DNA of 64,000 nt from Pelodera strongyloides (GCA_036852015.1 JAANDG010000318.1:1-64000); one strand, 5' to 3'. Counted from the stretch's first letter, positions 28,213 through 41,465 are shown. The notes: generated by a model not told the origin, from the letters alone. Translations and numbers: made by a program.

Positions 28213-29108
28213 GGACTTGAGCATTGTGTAATTGTCTAGTATCGTTTTTAAAACAACATTGAATACCAGTTGGTGTATCTTGGTAATACGAACGCTGGTA
28301 TTTGATTTGCTGGTTATTTTCTGTACATACATAGAACATGAGAGGTAGGATGTTCGCCTTGTGTGTTCTTTGTGTTTAGAGCTTTTTGTTCCGATATTCA
28401 GGAAGTAGACTCCTTTAATCCAGAGATCTGTATTAGTCGGATGCAAAATGTCAGATTGTATTATCACATCAATCACATGGCTTATGAATGATAACAGTAA
28501 TTCAAAATGAAGTGATGTATTGTTGGTGAGCTGTCAATTCTAAGAATTGTGTAGTGAACTGGGTTTGAAGGAGGAACTGATCTATTTAGGTCTTCTGTAT
28601 TTATGTGTCACGGCTTTTTTTTTGACCTGTTGTTGTACTCATGACTTGGATTTAATTTAAGTTACGCAAATGTAAATCACTAATCCGTGACTGGTTTTTT
28701 TCCGTTTGGTAGTGTTTTGTAAGGAATAGCACGTGGAGATGGTGATAATTTAGTGCAATTGAACTGGCTACTGGAGGAATGAACTTTTCAAAATAGAGTA
28801 AGAAACAGGAACACGATTATATTTTTGTATAAGTTGAAATTTTTATATGAATCTGCCGCAAGTAATTTCGAGATAGTGCGAATTACTGTAGGTAAGCGCA
28901 ACGGATAGAGGACATTATCTAGAATGGAGTAAATAATCGTATAAGAGAGCACGAATTCCTAAACCTGTATGGAATAACACAGAAGCATAGCATTGGTTCA
29001 TCACACTAACTGAGTGTTTATCCTTTAGCGACAGTGATGAGAGCCTCCTGGTGAAAATTGGCGATTCAAATTGACAACTGATAAACTAATTACGATAATA
29101 TTAGTACC

Positions 29109-29118
29109 GAATTTCAGG
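29109..29118 (+). promoter_or_regulatory. Putative trans-splice acceptor of the PARN-like gene
   Basis: CGAATTTCAG is followed by G and then the start ATG at 29119, the arrangement expected of a spliced-leader acceptor. Confidence 0.55.
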
Positions 29119-32100
29119 ATGGTCGATGTGGTGCAGAGCAATTATCGTGTATGGCTGCCAGAAATTGAACAAGCAATTGCGGATGCCAGCTTTGTGGGTG
29201 AGACTTTTGAAGAATTGTTAGTTTATGAAAACGAGTCGCAATCTAGTGAGTATGGACGGTTTTCTTGTGGGAAGTTGCTTGCGTCACTTTCGTTAACTTT
29301 CGTATATTGTTTGGCAAAGGAAGGGTTTTAACGAGGACGTTTAGTCGTTTAATGTTTTTTTTTCAGCTATTGACTTTGAATTTCTCGGCGTACCAACCGT
29401 TGACGACTCTGTGTCATTATTTGATACGCCCGATGAGCGGTTAGTTTTTTTAAACCTTTATACCATAGAAAATAATCGCGGTGCATGCGAGCCATAGTAA
29501 CGATACACCATTTACGAGAATTGAGAATATAGTTTGTAGTCTAACTACGTATTCAGTATTCTCAACAATCTAAAATTCTCTCAGCTGAAATATCATTTGG
29601 GGAAGACCGGTGGTACGGTGGCTACCTAATAGTAATATACCTGCGGCTAATTTATAATTTTCAAAGTGCAACCTAATCTAGGCCGGCGTTGGTCGGTTAA
29701 TAGAAGGAACTACAACTTAATTTCAGAAGTTCAGTTGTATTTTTTTGTCTCTAAGGGCGCGTTTAAGATGGCCGAAAGAAAGAAAAAAATGCGTTTTCGG
29801 CCGTTCAGGTTGGCCGAAAAGAAAATTTTTAATACTAAGGGAAAATGAAAAAATACAGTAATTTTTTTCGGGTTTTGTCTGCGCCTCTTGTTTTTGCATT
29901 GTCTTTCAAACGTTTTCTTTTCGCCCAACCTGAACGGCCGAAAACGCATTTTTTTTCTTTCTTTCGGCCATCTTAAACGCGCCCTTATGAACTGTTTTCA
30001 GTTATGCAAAGACGGCGGCGTGTGTTCGAAAGTTCCCGCCATGTCAGATGGGAATTGCCTGCTTCCGAGAAAGCCCCCATGGCGAACAGTGAGTTTTACA
30101 GCTACAGTAATACAATTTTGAAAGCTATGCTATGAATGTTAGAGAAGTTTATATCGTGCAAGGTCAGTTTTTGTTCTCTCTGTTCAGTAGTAAATATTAC
30201 GGCATTGACACATGCTCGATTATGTAGTTTGTAGGTTTGTAATAAATAGCTCCGATTCTGAGGAAAGTGTCACACTTCTTTCTTTTGCCCCCTTTTCGAG
30301 TGGGAGTGTAGTTCTTTTAGAGGTGCTCCATGGCATAAACTCGTTGACGCTCTGACCGACGAAACCACCATCCGAATTAGCATATTGCATAAATTTAGAC
30401 GGTGGTCTTGAGCTCGTAGCAATACCACCGTCGGGATTAGAATATTACGTATGGTGAAAATCAGAAACGTATCGTAAAGAGCTACAAATTTCAGAAACAC
30501 TACACATCTTTGGATGGTGGTTTTGAGCTTTTCCCGACGAGTTTTATGCCCTGAGGTGCTCCCGTTTTTTAGGAAGTTGAGGACTAAGTTAGGACAAGAC
30601 TAAATTAGCATACAGTACTCTGGTTTCGACCTTATTTTCTTTGCAGCTACGAAGTGGAAGTGTTCTCACTGGCTGTCTTCAAACGACTCGCCAAGAAGGT
30701 CTTCAGTTTCTCTTTACCGGCGCTCAAGTTCCTCTCCAAACATAATTTTGATTTTAATAAGGTCGGTGTTTTTTTTTCTTGACGAAAGTCCGTGTTTCAG
30801 ACAAGTTGTTTATTTGGGAAAGTCCTTGTGTGGTTAGTTGTGGTATTTTGTAGCAGTTGTTGTGTGCATTGGTTATTGTAGATGCAATTTCTTTGCCTGT
30901 ATTTGCTGAACGACAAGGTGATTCTGTGATAATTCTCCGGTGTAGTTGATGACTATTGACTAAAAGCACGCACTAATTAAAGATTAGCACCTAATTACCT
31001 ACCAATATATCCACCCTTGCGGGTTATTGTGGTCTTGTTTGACTTTTAGATTTCCTAAATTCCCTATTGACGGATCGCGACCGGGTTATAAATCCCAACG
31101 ACATTTGCTATTAGCTCATCAGCTCATAAACCCCAGTTATCCCCTAATTTGGCTAGGTATTATGTTTAATTGTCACCTTCGCAGGCTCATTATTTGTTAA
31201 ATATGATGTTTGTTTGTTCTAAATTTGGCTTTACACCGTCAGGTGCTTTGATCTACAATGATGATTGATGATTGGGATTTATAATTATTGTTTGTCAATT
31301 TTTGAGTCGTTATCTTATAAGCTGGGATGGGATAAAAGGGCTATGGCTATTATGTGCCGAATTTGCCCAAAATTACTACTTATTGCGTGAACAGCTTGTG
31401 ATGCTAGAATTCCGTGCTAAATCCTATTAATGGTTGCGCTCGTTTACAATCTATTCATGTTTATTACAGTCGATTGTTTTTAGTTTATTGCCGAGGGAAT
31501 CACCTATGCGAATCGAACAGAAGTTGCGAAGTTGAAGAAGGAGTTACTTTCCGGAGATATTGATTTTGAGTAGGTTTTATTTTTTTTTCATAAATCTGGT
31601 CCTGGGCATAAGTCTGTGTAAAATTACGAGACAACCTGTCAACCTTCTCCTAGCTAGAGGCTATTAGCTATTACAACTTTATATGGTTCACTGCTAGAGT
31701 ACGTAATGACTCTCAACTAGTCGAATGCAATTTATGCAGCGAAATTATAACCTATCATAAATTGTTGTTAACTGTAGATGTGTCCTGTTTAGCAATTAAC
31801 TTGGCAGGACAGCGAAGAGCGCTTTTCCTCAAGAACTGTAAGAGCGTACATTGTACATAAGAAGTACCATAACCACATTACCAGTGGCAATAATAATTCT
31901 TCTTTGGGGGGATTATTATACCCCTGCAAAGTCGGTTAACACACCTCCACCTTTTTATTAAATCGGATTTTTTTAAACATTGTTAGCACATAAGATGGAT
32001 GGGATGGGATATTTCGGATTCGTAAGGATATTTGGCAGATAAGCGGGGAGATTTGTTTATATCCAAATCCAAATCCAATGTTGAAGTTGAGATGGATTCT

Positions 32101-35100
32101 GTTTTTCTTACAATTAGATTCCGTTTGTCTATTTAGGATTACGTAACCGTCTGGAGAATGAAGGTTTAGAGTTGGTTTTCGACCAGCTAGGTTGACAAGT
32201 TTGTGAAAGTTGATAACTGATTATAGTACTTTAGTCATTTAGAACATGTTTCTCTAGAAAAGTACTTTGCTGCTTAAAGGGACGCGGTCACCGTTTTGGC
32301 CCTTATGTATACTTTGTGTTTTTATTGTCTTCATTATTTATAACACATAGTGTTGGGAAAATATCTTGCAAGAAACGCGGCAACAGCGAGTAAAATGATG
32401 ACGAAAAATTTTGTCCTCGCTCCAATACGCACCGTAACCCTAGTAATTGTCTAGCACATGGCCGTGCTGATAATGACTCGACGAACATTCTTCCACTAAT
32501 TAATCGGTCGAATACCTCACGGGGACCTTGGATCTGACGCAACTTTTTTAATCAATGAATTTCTCTCCGAAAACAGCGTTTTTCGTCGGATTTTTTCCAA
32601 CACTATGTTTTTCATACTGTGCAGTTAATAAAAACACAAAGTATACATAAGGGTCAAAACGGTGACCGCGTCCCTTTAAGTAGCCCGTAGTCCTGAGGCC
32701 ATATTCACCACTCCCATTCCCTGGGGGAAATAGTCCCTGGGACAGAAAATAGGGCTCTACTGTGAGAGACGCAGATAAAAAGACTTTGAAGTCCCCATGG
32801 GGAATTGAGTGGTGAAAATCGTTGGTTCTCTTTTTAAACGAATTTCGTTTCAGTGTCTTCGCCGATGGTCTCGAACACAGAATACACATGCTGAAACTTC
32901 GACTGCTCGAAGAAGCTAGAGAATCGGTGAGTTGGAAGATTTGCGTGCTATTATTTATTCTCCTAAACTTGGTTGTCATTCGTTGGTCATTGGGTTATTA
33001 GTCATTACGCCATTATGAAATGTGGTTGTGCAACTAGAGGCTCTACGTTTTATATTTTTGTTTTCTAGTAGTCTTCTTGGCTATTTGCCGCTTTGTCAGT
33101 TATGATTGTTTTGTTTTGTATGGGACAGTATGGGACAGTATGTGTCGTTTTGAAATACGAACACTATGCTCTTGTATCTCTCTTTCCCATCCTACGCCGT
33201 AGTAAGCTGGGATTGTAGCTTGGTAGTGCAGCTTTACGGAAGCTATTCGAATGAGCGGAATTAGTAACTTACTCGATTGAAACTTCTCAACTATAAACTG
33301 TGGATTTTCGAGTGGTAATAGGATAACTTGGTTAGTTTTGTTTGTAAACCGTTCAAGATTTTTGATCAGCTAGCTTGTCTTATTGTTAGGTAGTAAGTTT
33401 TAGTGCGAGGTGAGCAATACTGCTTAGTTCGTATTCGTAGTTTTGTGTATCCTACTGAGGAATAATAGTTTTTGAACTCGGAATCTATTTGTAAAGGGGC
33501 GAATCGTTGGACAGCTAGGTTCATTTATCAACTAGTATGATGTACAACTTTTGAAGCGCACACGATTGTGTACAGTGGTGAAGTTCCAAGGAAAGTTGGG
33601 ATCTCCCATAATTGTATAAAATATTAGTTTTATTATTTGAAAAGTAATATATGGCTGAAAAATTGACGTTGGATTGGGTAGCGGAGATTTGAGTCGTACC
33701 GCGTCTCCTTGATGTATCAGGCTACTGCGTTAAAGGGATATAACGGCCGGTTCTTGAAACGTACGTTGGGCCTGAGACATCTGTATTTCCGTATATTGTG
33801 TGCAAATAAATATGATTATGGTAAAAAAAGCGAAGTTATTTACATACCCGCACATGGGAATACCTCGGGAAACGTATATTTCGAAGTCGGCTCCGACCTT
33901 ATACCGCCACGCCGCCACCACGCTATCCGACACGACACTCCGCGTTTTTTGGTCAGCACCCTTTGGCGTGGCCCAGCCTTGTATTGACTATAATTTCTGA
34001 AAGTCTTCCTCTTAGGTGACAAGCACGGACGACATGGCGCTCAGAAAACAGACCGGACGTCGACATCGAATATCGGAAGGAGTGGCTTCTGGAAGTGGCC
34101 GTGGTCCCCCGGGAACACTTCACCTACTAAGACCCATATTGATTGAATTGTGCCCGGTGAGAAAGAGCGAATGTACGACGGAGAGTGAGGGGTGAGTGGA
34201 GATTAGATTTCAGTTATTGTTATTGCTCGGTTTGGAATTTCATTTTGCCTACTCACTAGAGAACAAGGCTATATAAACATATTCTGAAGCCGTATTCACC
34301 AACACGCAGGGGCCCTCCCTGGCCTCTACAGGGAGCTAAAGAGAGCAGAAGTATTCGTGATCGTGAGCCTAGGGAGGGCTCCCTGTGTGCTGGTGAGTAC
34401 GGCCTCTGTTCCTAGTGGTTTCTAAGTCAGTTGAGTAGACTGTATAGAGCCGGCTGAACATCACTCACCCGGGTTGTTTTGCATTCTTTTCTAGGTATTA
34501 TCGTAAAATCGTAACTGTGGCCTTAAATTGTAGACCGGCTGAACCATTGTGGGACCGTGAGTTGACCTCGGTGGAGGCTGCAGTTGTGGTCTATGTGCTA
34601 AGCGAGGAACACCCGAACTGCGACTTTCAGTTTGATCACTCGAGAACCATGGTTAGCTATGATTTATCGTCCGTGTTTATTTAGCCCCGCCTATGTGGGT
34701 GGCGGATACTCGTAGTCGTGAACTTGGCAACTTCTTTAGTATTTCTTTGGAATAGTTTCAATTGGGAGCTCTTAGTATGTTTGACAAAGTCTGCGTTCGT
34801 TTGTAGCCTAACTTCCTTTGTTTCAGCTGTACTGTGCCGAGCAGCCGCTCATGTTTCGAGTTATGAAAGACAATGGGAAGAGGGCGAAGACTGCTTTGAA
34901 AAAGTGAGTTTTTATTATTATCATTTTTTTCTATTATCTCTTTGTTATGTTTGTATCTGATAAGCTTATTAGTGTATTTCGGAACTGATAAAAAGAACTC
35001 AAGTATACAGTATACGACTAAACCTTTAGGCTATTAGTTAACTTATTTTCCAGCCTCCTGAACGAATTGTATGGATTGTCGTTGATAGTGCACACGATTG

Positions 35101-35604
35101 CCGAGAAGAAAGTGGTGAGCTAGTTATTATTTATTAATTGTTAATTGTTGCTAGTTATTAATTGTTAATTGTTGCTAGTTATTCTTATTAATTGTTAATT
35201 CTTTTATCGGTGTTAGGTAGTAGTTACTAGTTACCATTTACCACCCCCGCCCGGCACTTATATGAGAACTTTCACGATCGCCCGGAGTTATGCGATTGTC
35301 GCGAAATATTAAACTTAAACTGGCGGTGAACAATTTACTTCTCATGCTTAGTAGTTACCCGTTCCCAGTGTCTGACTCACTGCGCACAAAATAAAATTTC
35401 AATTACAAATTGCTTTAGCCATTTCTGTGGAGGTGTTTGAGCGTCCCAGCCAGTTGTACGGTAGAACTGAAGCCCGGTTCGCACATTTCCTATAATATAC
35501 CTGTATTAATTTCAGCCTTTAGTCGCGCACAACTCTTTTCTGGATCTTATGTATTTATATCACTGCTTTGAAGCTGATCTGCCTGGTTGGTTATTTTTTA
35601 TTTG

Positions 35605-35672
<68 letters not shown>

Positions 35673-38600
35673 AGAGAGAGGGGGGGGGGAGGGAGGAGAG
35701 AGAGAGAGAAAGATGCACAGAGGTGAACATAGAGGTATCTCTTTAGGATCATATGCCGCATTCAAGAAGGACGTGCACACAATGTTTCCAACAGTAATCG
35801 ACACAAAGGTTCTGGCCGGAACGGTACAAAACGTGAGTAAACTTTGAACACCTTTAAGCCTTTAACAAATACAATCAAGGAATCAAGTTGAATTCTTAAT
35901 GAGTTTGTCTTGTGCTGCGGGCTGAAATGATGTACTGTGTTTATTAGTAACAACACTTCTTTATTAGTTCGTACGTTTATTGGCTAGATTCGGAGTGTAA
36001 TATTTCCAAAATTTCAATTAAAGCTTTTTTATCAAAAAGATGAAAGATGAAAGGTTAGAATTTTCCCACGTATCCAAAAAAGGTACCTCTTAAATCTGAG
36101 AGAACGTTTCTGTGTGCGCGGCTGTCAGTAAGCAAAACTATGCAAATAAAAATGACGGAAGGGATATTTGAATTTGAACACGTGCTTGTCTCTTTGTCAA
36201 GGGAAGCGTACTATACAGATGACTATGACACCATGAGAATATGATGCCATCTTCTTACGAGATTTTTGAACCGGTAGAAACGTGACGATTTTTATTTTCA
36301 GAAATTGAACGAACACGGCGTTTCTGATCTTTCTTTACAGACGCTTGGCAGCTACTTTGATTCGTATGTTTTACTTTTTTACTTTTCTTTATTAGTTTAA
36401 AGCGAAATGCTAGCCCCTTTGGAACATTTGCATATGATAAGCAAATCCTACGTATCCTATGCTAATTTTGTACGACCGTCCACGGCAATCGTACAAAATT
36501 AACATAGGATACATAGGAGTTGCTTATCATATGCAAATTTTCCAAAGAGGCTAGCATTTGGCTTTAATGGAAGTGTCGGAAATTATTTGGTCACTGTCAC
36601 AAAGTGTATGTTTCCGGTAGTAGGTATATGTTGGAGTTTATTGGAAAGAAGTTTAGTGATGGCTTTTCGTTTCTGTGTGATTATTATGTATTGTTTCAGG
36701 CCTTCTTGTGGTCAGATATTGCCTTTTCTAACACCAGAAATCAATGGTGGAGCGCATTCGCAAGGAGTTTTTACAGGTACTTTTTCATCGCTTTAACCGT
36801 TTTTCTTGATTTTTCCTTCTTTCTCGGTCTGTATTAGATCATGCGAATTTGAATAGGTCTCACTGGCTACTGTCAAATTTTTGGGGAAATATGAGCAAGA
36901 CGGAAAAAGAACGATATTTGATTTCTGTTTCCGGAAGGTGTAGTAGTGTTTCGACAAATGATATATTTTTGCATATTGCCCAGAATCCTTTGTTGCAATG
37001 TTTAATTGATTTTTCTAGAGGGCGAACACTATCATAACGCAGCATTTGATGCTTTAATTACTGGAGAAGTGTTCATAAAGCTGGCCTATTTGTACGCGTA
37101 TACAAGGTTGGTGCTGCTTTAGTTTTTCTTGAGATTGCTATGTTTTATTATTATCTTTATTGGTTGTTGAGTTGACTGCTGTGATTGCATTTTTTTGATA
37201 TTATTTTTTGTCCTCTGGCTGGGCAGAACAATTCACGTGTGTATACAAATAATTTATTAAATTAGGGAAGCATGTTAAATAATGAAGAACAAGGTAGCTA
37301 TTGTAGCAATGGCGTAATGGTGGGTGTACTGAGTGTACTCGACGCATAAATATTAGGAAAAGAATATCAAAATAAATAATTTGATCTGGGGGGGCCACCA
37401 GTTTTGGGGCTCTTTTTGGTTTGATCGATTTGAGTTTCTGTCGATTAGTCTCAAGTCTAGAGATTCTTCTTGTCGTCAGTGCCAAGCTCGTAGACGGGTT
37501 CGGGCAGTTCGTGTTCCTTGTTGTTATTGCCTTGCTTGTCGGTGGAGCCAGTCTCATCGACCTGAGAAAATTGGATTTTAGTGTTTGTTGGGCCTTAGGT
37601 AAGGGAAAGACACAATGTACTGGTAATGTAATATGAGAAGCTTTAAATGTATTTTGTCGAGCAGATTGCCCAAAGCGAGTTCAGGGAACTTAGCTGTATT
37701 AATACTAGTGGATTACTCTGCTTGTTGACTTTATTTGTCAGAGATTAGTGTGAAATTCTACGTTGTGAGTGTTGTAATAAGGTGTCACCTTGGTCGCGAC
37801 GTTCTCCTCGGTGACGGTGACCTGGGCAGCCTCGGGAAGGGCGGGCATTTCAGTGGCGGCGAACATCCTAAACATAGGAAAGTGAATAACTTGGATGGCA
37901 CTTTTTGTCAGTTGCTGCGTTCTCAACTGTGTGATTCGTTGTGCTTCATGAAATCTGTAACCATCGTCGATTGCTCTAGTTTCCGATGAAATTATTGGTG
38001 AACCTACTTGGCTTCCTGCTCCATCTTGTTGGCGAGCTTGACCTTCAGGTTCTGAAGGGCACGACGCTTGCGTCCTCCTCCGCATCCGCAGCAACCGCAT
38101 CCGCCGCAGCAGCAGCTGAAAGGCGTTTTGATTATTGAAGAAGCTTAAAGCTCCAAGTAGTGAAACGTTGTCAAGTGTGGTACAAAGGTTTTGAGGGAAG
38201 GGACATTTACCAAGGACGGCAGCAGCAGCATCTGCAGCAGCAACATCTGCAGCAACAACAACAACATCTGCAACAGCAGCAGCGGCAACATTGACAGCAG
38301 CATCTAAAAATGGAAGGTTTATTTCCAAGAGAGGAAGTGGGTTAAAAGTTGCTTCTTCGTGTACATACGGCGTTATAGCTTTAAGATTGCATTGCAGTGA
38401 TCTAAAGGGGCAAGTGCGTAGTTGATTTTCATTTCGCATAGGGTAGAGTACGGGGTTGAAATTGATTCGAATAACACATAGTTTGTGGTATTGTAACATA
38501 TACATGTTCATGTTCGTGTCGATATTGCTCGATATTCGATCGATATTGCTTTGGATGTTGCCATGTTGGCAATGAAACTCACGGTCTGCAGCAACAGCAT

Positions 38601-40034
38601 CCGCATCCGCCTTGTCTCTTCACTCGGACTCCATGCTCATCGACCTCGCTGAGTGTGTCAATGGCTGTTGTGCTGCTGGCAACTTCGGCCACCTCTCCGG
38701 CGTCGACCACAGCGACCGCGGTGGTGTCCTCATTGGAACGGTTGATTGGGGAGCACTGAAGGAGGTAGAGTGGGTTAGGGTTTAGGGTAACGCGGCTCGA
38801 CAATACTAGACTGCGAAAGTCAGAATTCTCTGAAATGTGGATTGTTTTGTTGTTCGAATGGTGATTTGCTCCTTCTATACTTGATAAGTCTTTCGTCAGA
38901 GTGTTGGAGAAATATTATATGGAGAATGATTCTTAATTGGGTAGTTCTGTCTAATTATCTCATTCTTGTTTCTTATCGGTGTCCTTATTATTAGGAATAA
39001 GAATTTAAGAATCCTCTACTATTTTAGACTTGAGCTTTACTTGAACGTACGCGTATCCTGAACAGTTCAGTGTTTATGCCAGTTATGCTAAGTGAAAATG
39101 AAAAGTATTGGAAGGATCGTACCTTGCATGCAGCGATAAGGGCGATAATTGCAAAGCAGAATGTGGTAGTGCGGCTCATCTTTCTGCTGCTTGGTGGTTG
39201 TTGTTGTTGTGCTTATTAAAGAAGATGCGGATGCCGTGCTCTTGCCCCGCGCTCGGCTTTTATATACGGCATATCCGTGCGCTCGTCACGGATGTCCGGG
39301 CACGCGCGCATCTTAGACGTGCGCGCCGTCGCGCGTCACAGATGTCCGCGCAGCGCACGCGGACAGGGACGTGTGTTTGCGCTTCCGGAATCCTATGTCT
39401 GACACGTGCGCTGAGGATTAATGATGGACTTTGATGCTTAAGTTAGACATTGTATAGAAGAGTCACTACACTATTCTACTATTCATTTGTTTTGTGCACC
39501 ACATTTTGGAAAAGAAGAGGCCCAACATTGGTTTCAAAAACCGGCCGGTATTTCGGATTAACATCATGTCAGCTTCTAAGGGTCTTTTTCGCATCCAGTT
39601 TCGCGCATACATGTGTTTCAGTCATTATTCTTTAGTACTTTTTGTTGCCAGCTGGGTCAAACGAATGTTATTTAATCCCCATGTAAATGATAAAGAATCA
39701 GAATCAGGACGTTGCATAGTATTAAAACGAATTCATTGTAGAAAAACGAAGTCATCTTTTTAATACTTTGTAACATCCTGATTCTTTATCACTTACATGG
39801 ATTATATATTTTTCGTGGGAAATGTTATTTATTACATATAACAGTTGTTTAGTAAGAAGTTTCATGTACACATTGCGTTTTTATGCTTTGTATATTGGCG
39901 TGTTTCAATAGCTAGGTATATAGGGCAAATGAAGACAGTGTAATTCGATTCTTTCTTCTATTACGTAAAAAAAAGAGGACATAAATGCAAAGGAGGGAAA
40001 AACGCACACAACTAGACACATTAAAGACTGTATA

Positions 40035-40071
<37 letters not shown>

Positions 40072-41465
40072 TTTTTTACATTTTCAGAAGTGCGGGCCAA
40101 GCGGATTTCTCCCAACTATGGCCCTACGTAAATTGATCTTTGCCAGTCGAGGAGAAGTGGGGAATAGGATTCCGCTTCCGCTCATTGATTCTCTATATGC
40201 GGATTTGGTTAGTTTCCGTTTTCTACTGCTTTAGATTACTGTAGTCTGGAATATAACTGTATTCTATTGACTTTTGTAGTCGGCGTGTTTGTGGCTACCG
40301 TATTCTACGGTAGTTGTTTTTAGTGCGTGTTTATGCGCAATGATATGGATTGTGCGATAAGAGTGACATCAAATTCAGTGTTTTCTTTCATACATAAACG
40401 AATATTTCCCTGGATGGATCAGTGTGTTTTGTGAACTATTTGACCATTACTTAAATCAATGTTTATTGTATACTCAATTTGATTGATAATTGTAGACGAA
40501 GGAAGAGGACCCGGTTGGCAATCGGCCAGATATTGTGCGAGTCCTACCACGGAGAAAGCTACCGACGTGGTTACCCTCATGGGCACTACGTGGCAACGCA
40601 CACAAGATTTGCCTCTTGATTCACGAAAGGCTGGTGCCAGAGCCGGAGGTTAGTTAATTACGCAACCCTAATTGGGCATATTCCCCCTACATAGGTTTCC
40701 TCAACTTTTATCTCCCTTTTCCGATGAAGCCTTTGATTTTCTCCGTAAGTCCGTATGCACGGTCTTTCAGGCTTAGAGAGTTGTTTACAAGTGTCTTTTT
40801 GCAGGCGTCAGAGAAATCGGCACGCGACTTCCGCGACGCGATTCGCATGCGATTTGGAGGACATCGCGTTGACGCGCGACGCTCCGATGACGGGAAGGCG
40901 GTGCTGGTGGCGACAAACACGCCCACTACGTGAGTGGGCAAATTGCGTTTGTTACGGGAGTATTCGAAAATGGGAAAGCTGCGTCAAACATACAGTAGTC
41001 ACTAAATTGTCAAATAACTATGCAAAATATGATGGATTGTAAAATTGAGAGGATGGGTGGACTATGACTTCCAATACTGAAACATATGATCAATAATTTA
41101 ATCGCAGAAGGACTAATGTGGAGACTACATGGAATATTAACAACTAGATAAGTACAAGTTTTGGTCTCTCAATGTTTGACAGGGTCCTTGATAAGTTTTC
41201 TAATTGTGATGAGTTTAGGTTCGTTAAAATGTGCTCGTGGGTTTGTCTAAACGCCGACTACCGCCTGGAGCCGGTACTAGAGCAGAAGACTTTCGATGAA
41301 AAGTTGTTACATGCTGGAAACGGAAAGAACAAGAAGAAGAAAAGAAGAGTAAGGGAGAAGGGTCCCACGGCCAAGATGAGAATACTGTCCATTGTGAGGT
41401 CGAGGATTTTATGGCCAGGTGGGGGGCTTTTTCTGAGTTATATATGGTTTATTGGAAGACAATAA
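29119..41465 (+). CDS. PARN: PARN-type poly(A)-specific ribonuclease (DEDDh, CAF1 family)
   Basis: Exons: 29119-29197, 29367-29439, 30002-30088, 30647-30761, 31484-31569, 32854-32926, 34016-34191, 34495-34651, 34827-34903, 35054-35114, 35516-35585, 35747-35832, 36302-36363, 36700-36776, 37019-37106, 40088-40207, 40496-40648, 40805-40929 and 41183-41465, about 682 residues. DEDDh residues are visible: D29 and E31 in AIDFEFLG, D338 in VAHNSFLDLMY, and H432 and D437 in HNAAFDALITG, with the same D-x-E and H-x4-D spacing as human PARN. SLFDTPDER and LKFLSKHNFDFNK are also PARN-like. The enzyme removes or trims 3' poly(A) and, in nematodes, parn-1 trims piRNA 3' ends; which role applies is inferred only. 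Exons 15 and 16 do not join in phase (see findings). The C-terminus is lysine-rich (GKNKKKKRRVREKG) and its exact end is uncertain. Confidence 0.9.
29752..29987. mobile_element. TA-flanked MITE in PARN intron 2
   Basis: It starts TAAGGGCGCGTTTAAGATGG and ends with the complement CATCTTAAACGCGCCCTTA. Arms of about 65 bp include GCCGAAAGAAAG and CGTTTTCGGCCGTTCAGGTT. It ends 14 bp before the acceptor of exon 3, so the element lies next to the branch/polypyrimidine region. Confidence 0.85.
32274..32679. mobile_element. TTAA-flanked MITE (AAAGGGAC ends) in PARN intron 5
   Basis: TTAA at 32274-32277 and 32676-32679 flanks inverted repeats beginning AAGGGACGCGGTCACCGTTT, with arms including CCCTTATGTATACTTTGTG. 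The same TTAAAGGGAC terminus is on the unrelated-interior element at 62036-62436. Confidence 0.88.
32694..32818. mobile_element. Second copy of the TGAGGCCATATTCAC element, one end decayed
   Basis: It shares GGGGAAATAGTCCCTGGGAC and GTGAGAGACGCAGATAAAAA with the 7984-8103 copy. The right terminus has GGTGAAAATCG in place of GGTGAATATGGCC. It abuts the TTAA element to its left. Confidence 0.75.
34285..34405. mobile_element. Short inverted-repeat element in PARN intron 7
   Basis: Starts TGAAGCCGTATTCACCAACA and ends TGGTGAGTACGGCCTC. Inner arms GGGGCCCTCCCTGG and CTAGGGAGGGCTCCCTG are complementary. The termini are related to the TGAGGCCATATTCAC family. Confidence 0.7.
35608..35715. repeat. 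Poly(A) run of about 60 bases followed by GA-rich repeat in PARN intron 11
   Basis: An uninterrupted A run at 35608-35669 is followed by GAGAGAGAG and a G run. The Lys-rich ORF across it is an artefact. It could be the tail of a retroposed sequence, but nothing upstream is recognisable. The next exon starts at 35747. Confidence 0.9.
36397..36567. mobile_element. TTAA-flanked MITE in PARN intron 13
   Basis: TTAA at 36397-36400 and 36564-36567. The palindrome starts AAGCGAAATGCTAGCCCCTT and includes TTGCATATGATAAGCAAATC. It is closely related to 14935-15090 in AP2S1. Confidence 0.87.
37738..39179 (-). CDS. Secreted protein with poly-cysteine core, nested in a PARN intron, complete
   Basis: Five exons, 39179-39123, 38755-38583, 38303-38211, 38115-38008 and 37867-37738, join in phase for 186 residues. 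MSRTTTFCFAIIALIAACK is a clear signal peptide. An acidic/Thr-rich propeptide-like stretch follows and ends in RVKRQGG, a possible furin-type site. The core is almost pure cysteine broken by single Arg, Gln or Gly residues (CCCQCCRCCCCRCCCCCC), then CCGGCGCCGCGGGRKRR, a second dibasic site. A helical tail (ALQNLKVKLANKMEQEAKMF) ends NTHNVEFHTNL. An AATAAA lies just after the stop (37730-37735). Function is unknown; an extracellular, cross-linked or metal-binding structural role is possible. The style resembles Cys-run proteins I associate with nematodes. Confidence 0.85.

Larger units (their letters stand above)
23543..29118. other. 5.6-kb stretch without a supported gene
   Basis: The region is AT-rich, with many short ORFs whose composition is not protein-like. 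Recognisable items are a TTAA element at 25750-25920, a long TG microsatellite at 28100-28212, a GAGAG/GTGTG run at 25582-25617, and a tRNA-like B-box (GATTCGAACTCGGGTC) at 26778-26793. It probably holds the regulatory regions of PARN and of the divergent secreted-protein gene. Confidence 0.5.

Noticed and set aside
27856..28476. 206-residue minus-strand ORF across the TG microsatellite
   Set aside because: Its core is the His/Thr translation of a dinucleotide run and the flanks have no protein-like features.
35587..35847. Poly-lysine ORF
   Set aside because: It is the translation of a 60-base A run; the real PARN exon is only 35747-35832 at its end.
40111..40129. Possible 19-base intron in PARN exon 16 (GTAAATTGATCTTTGCCAG)
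   Set aside because: It has GT and AG ends but is too short for an animal intron, and removing it leads to a stop rather than restoring the frame.
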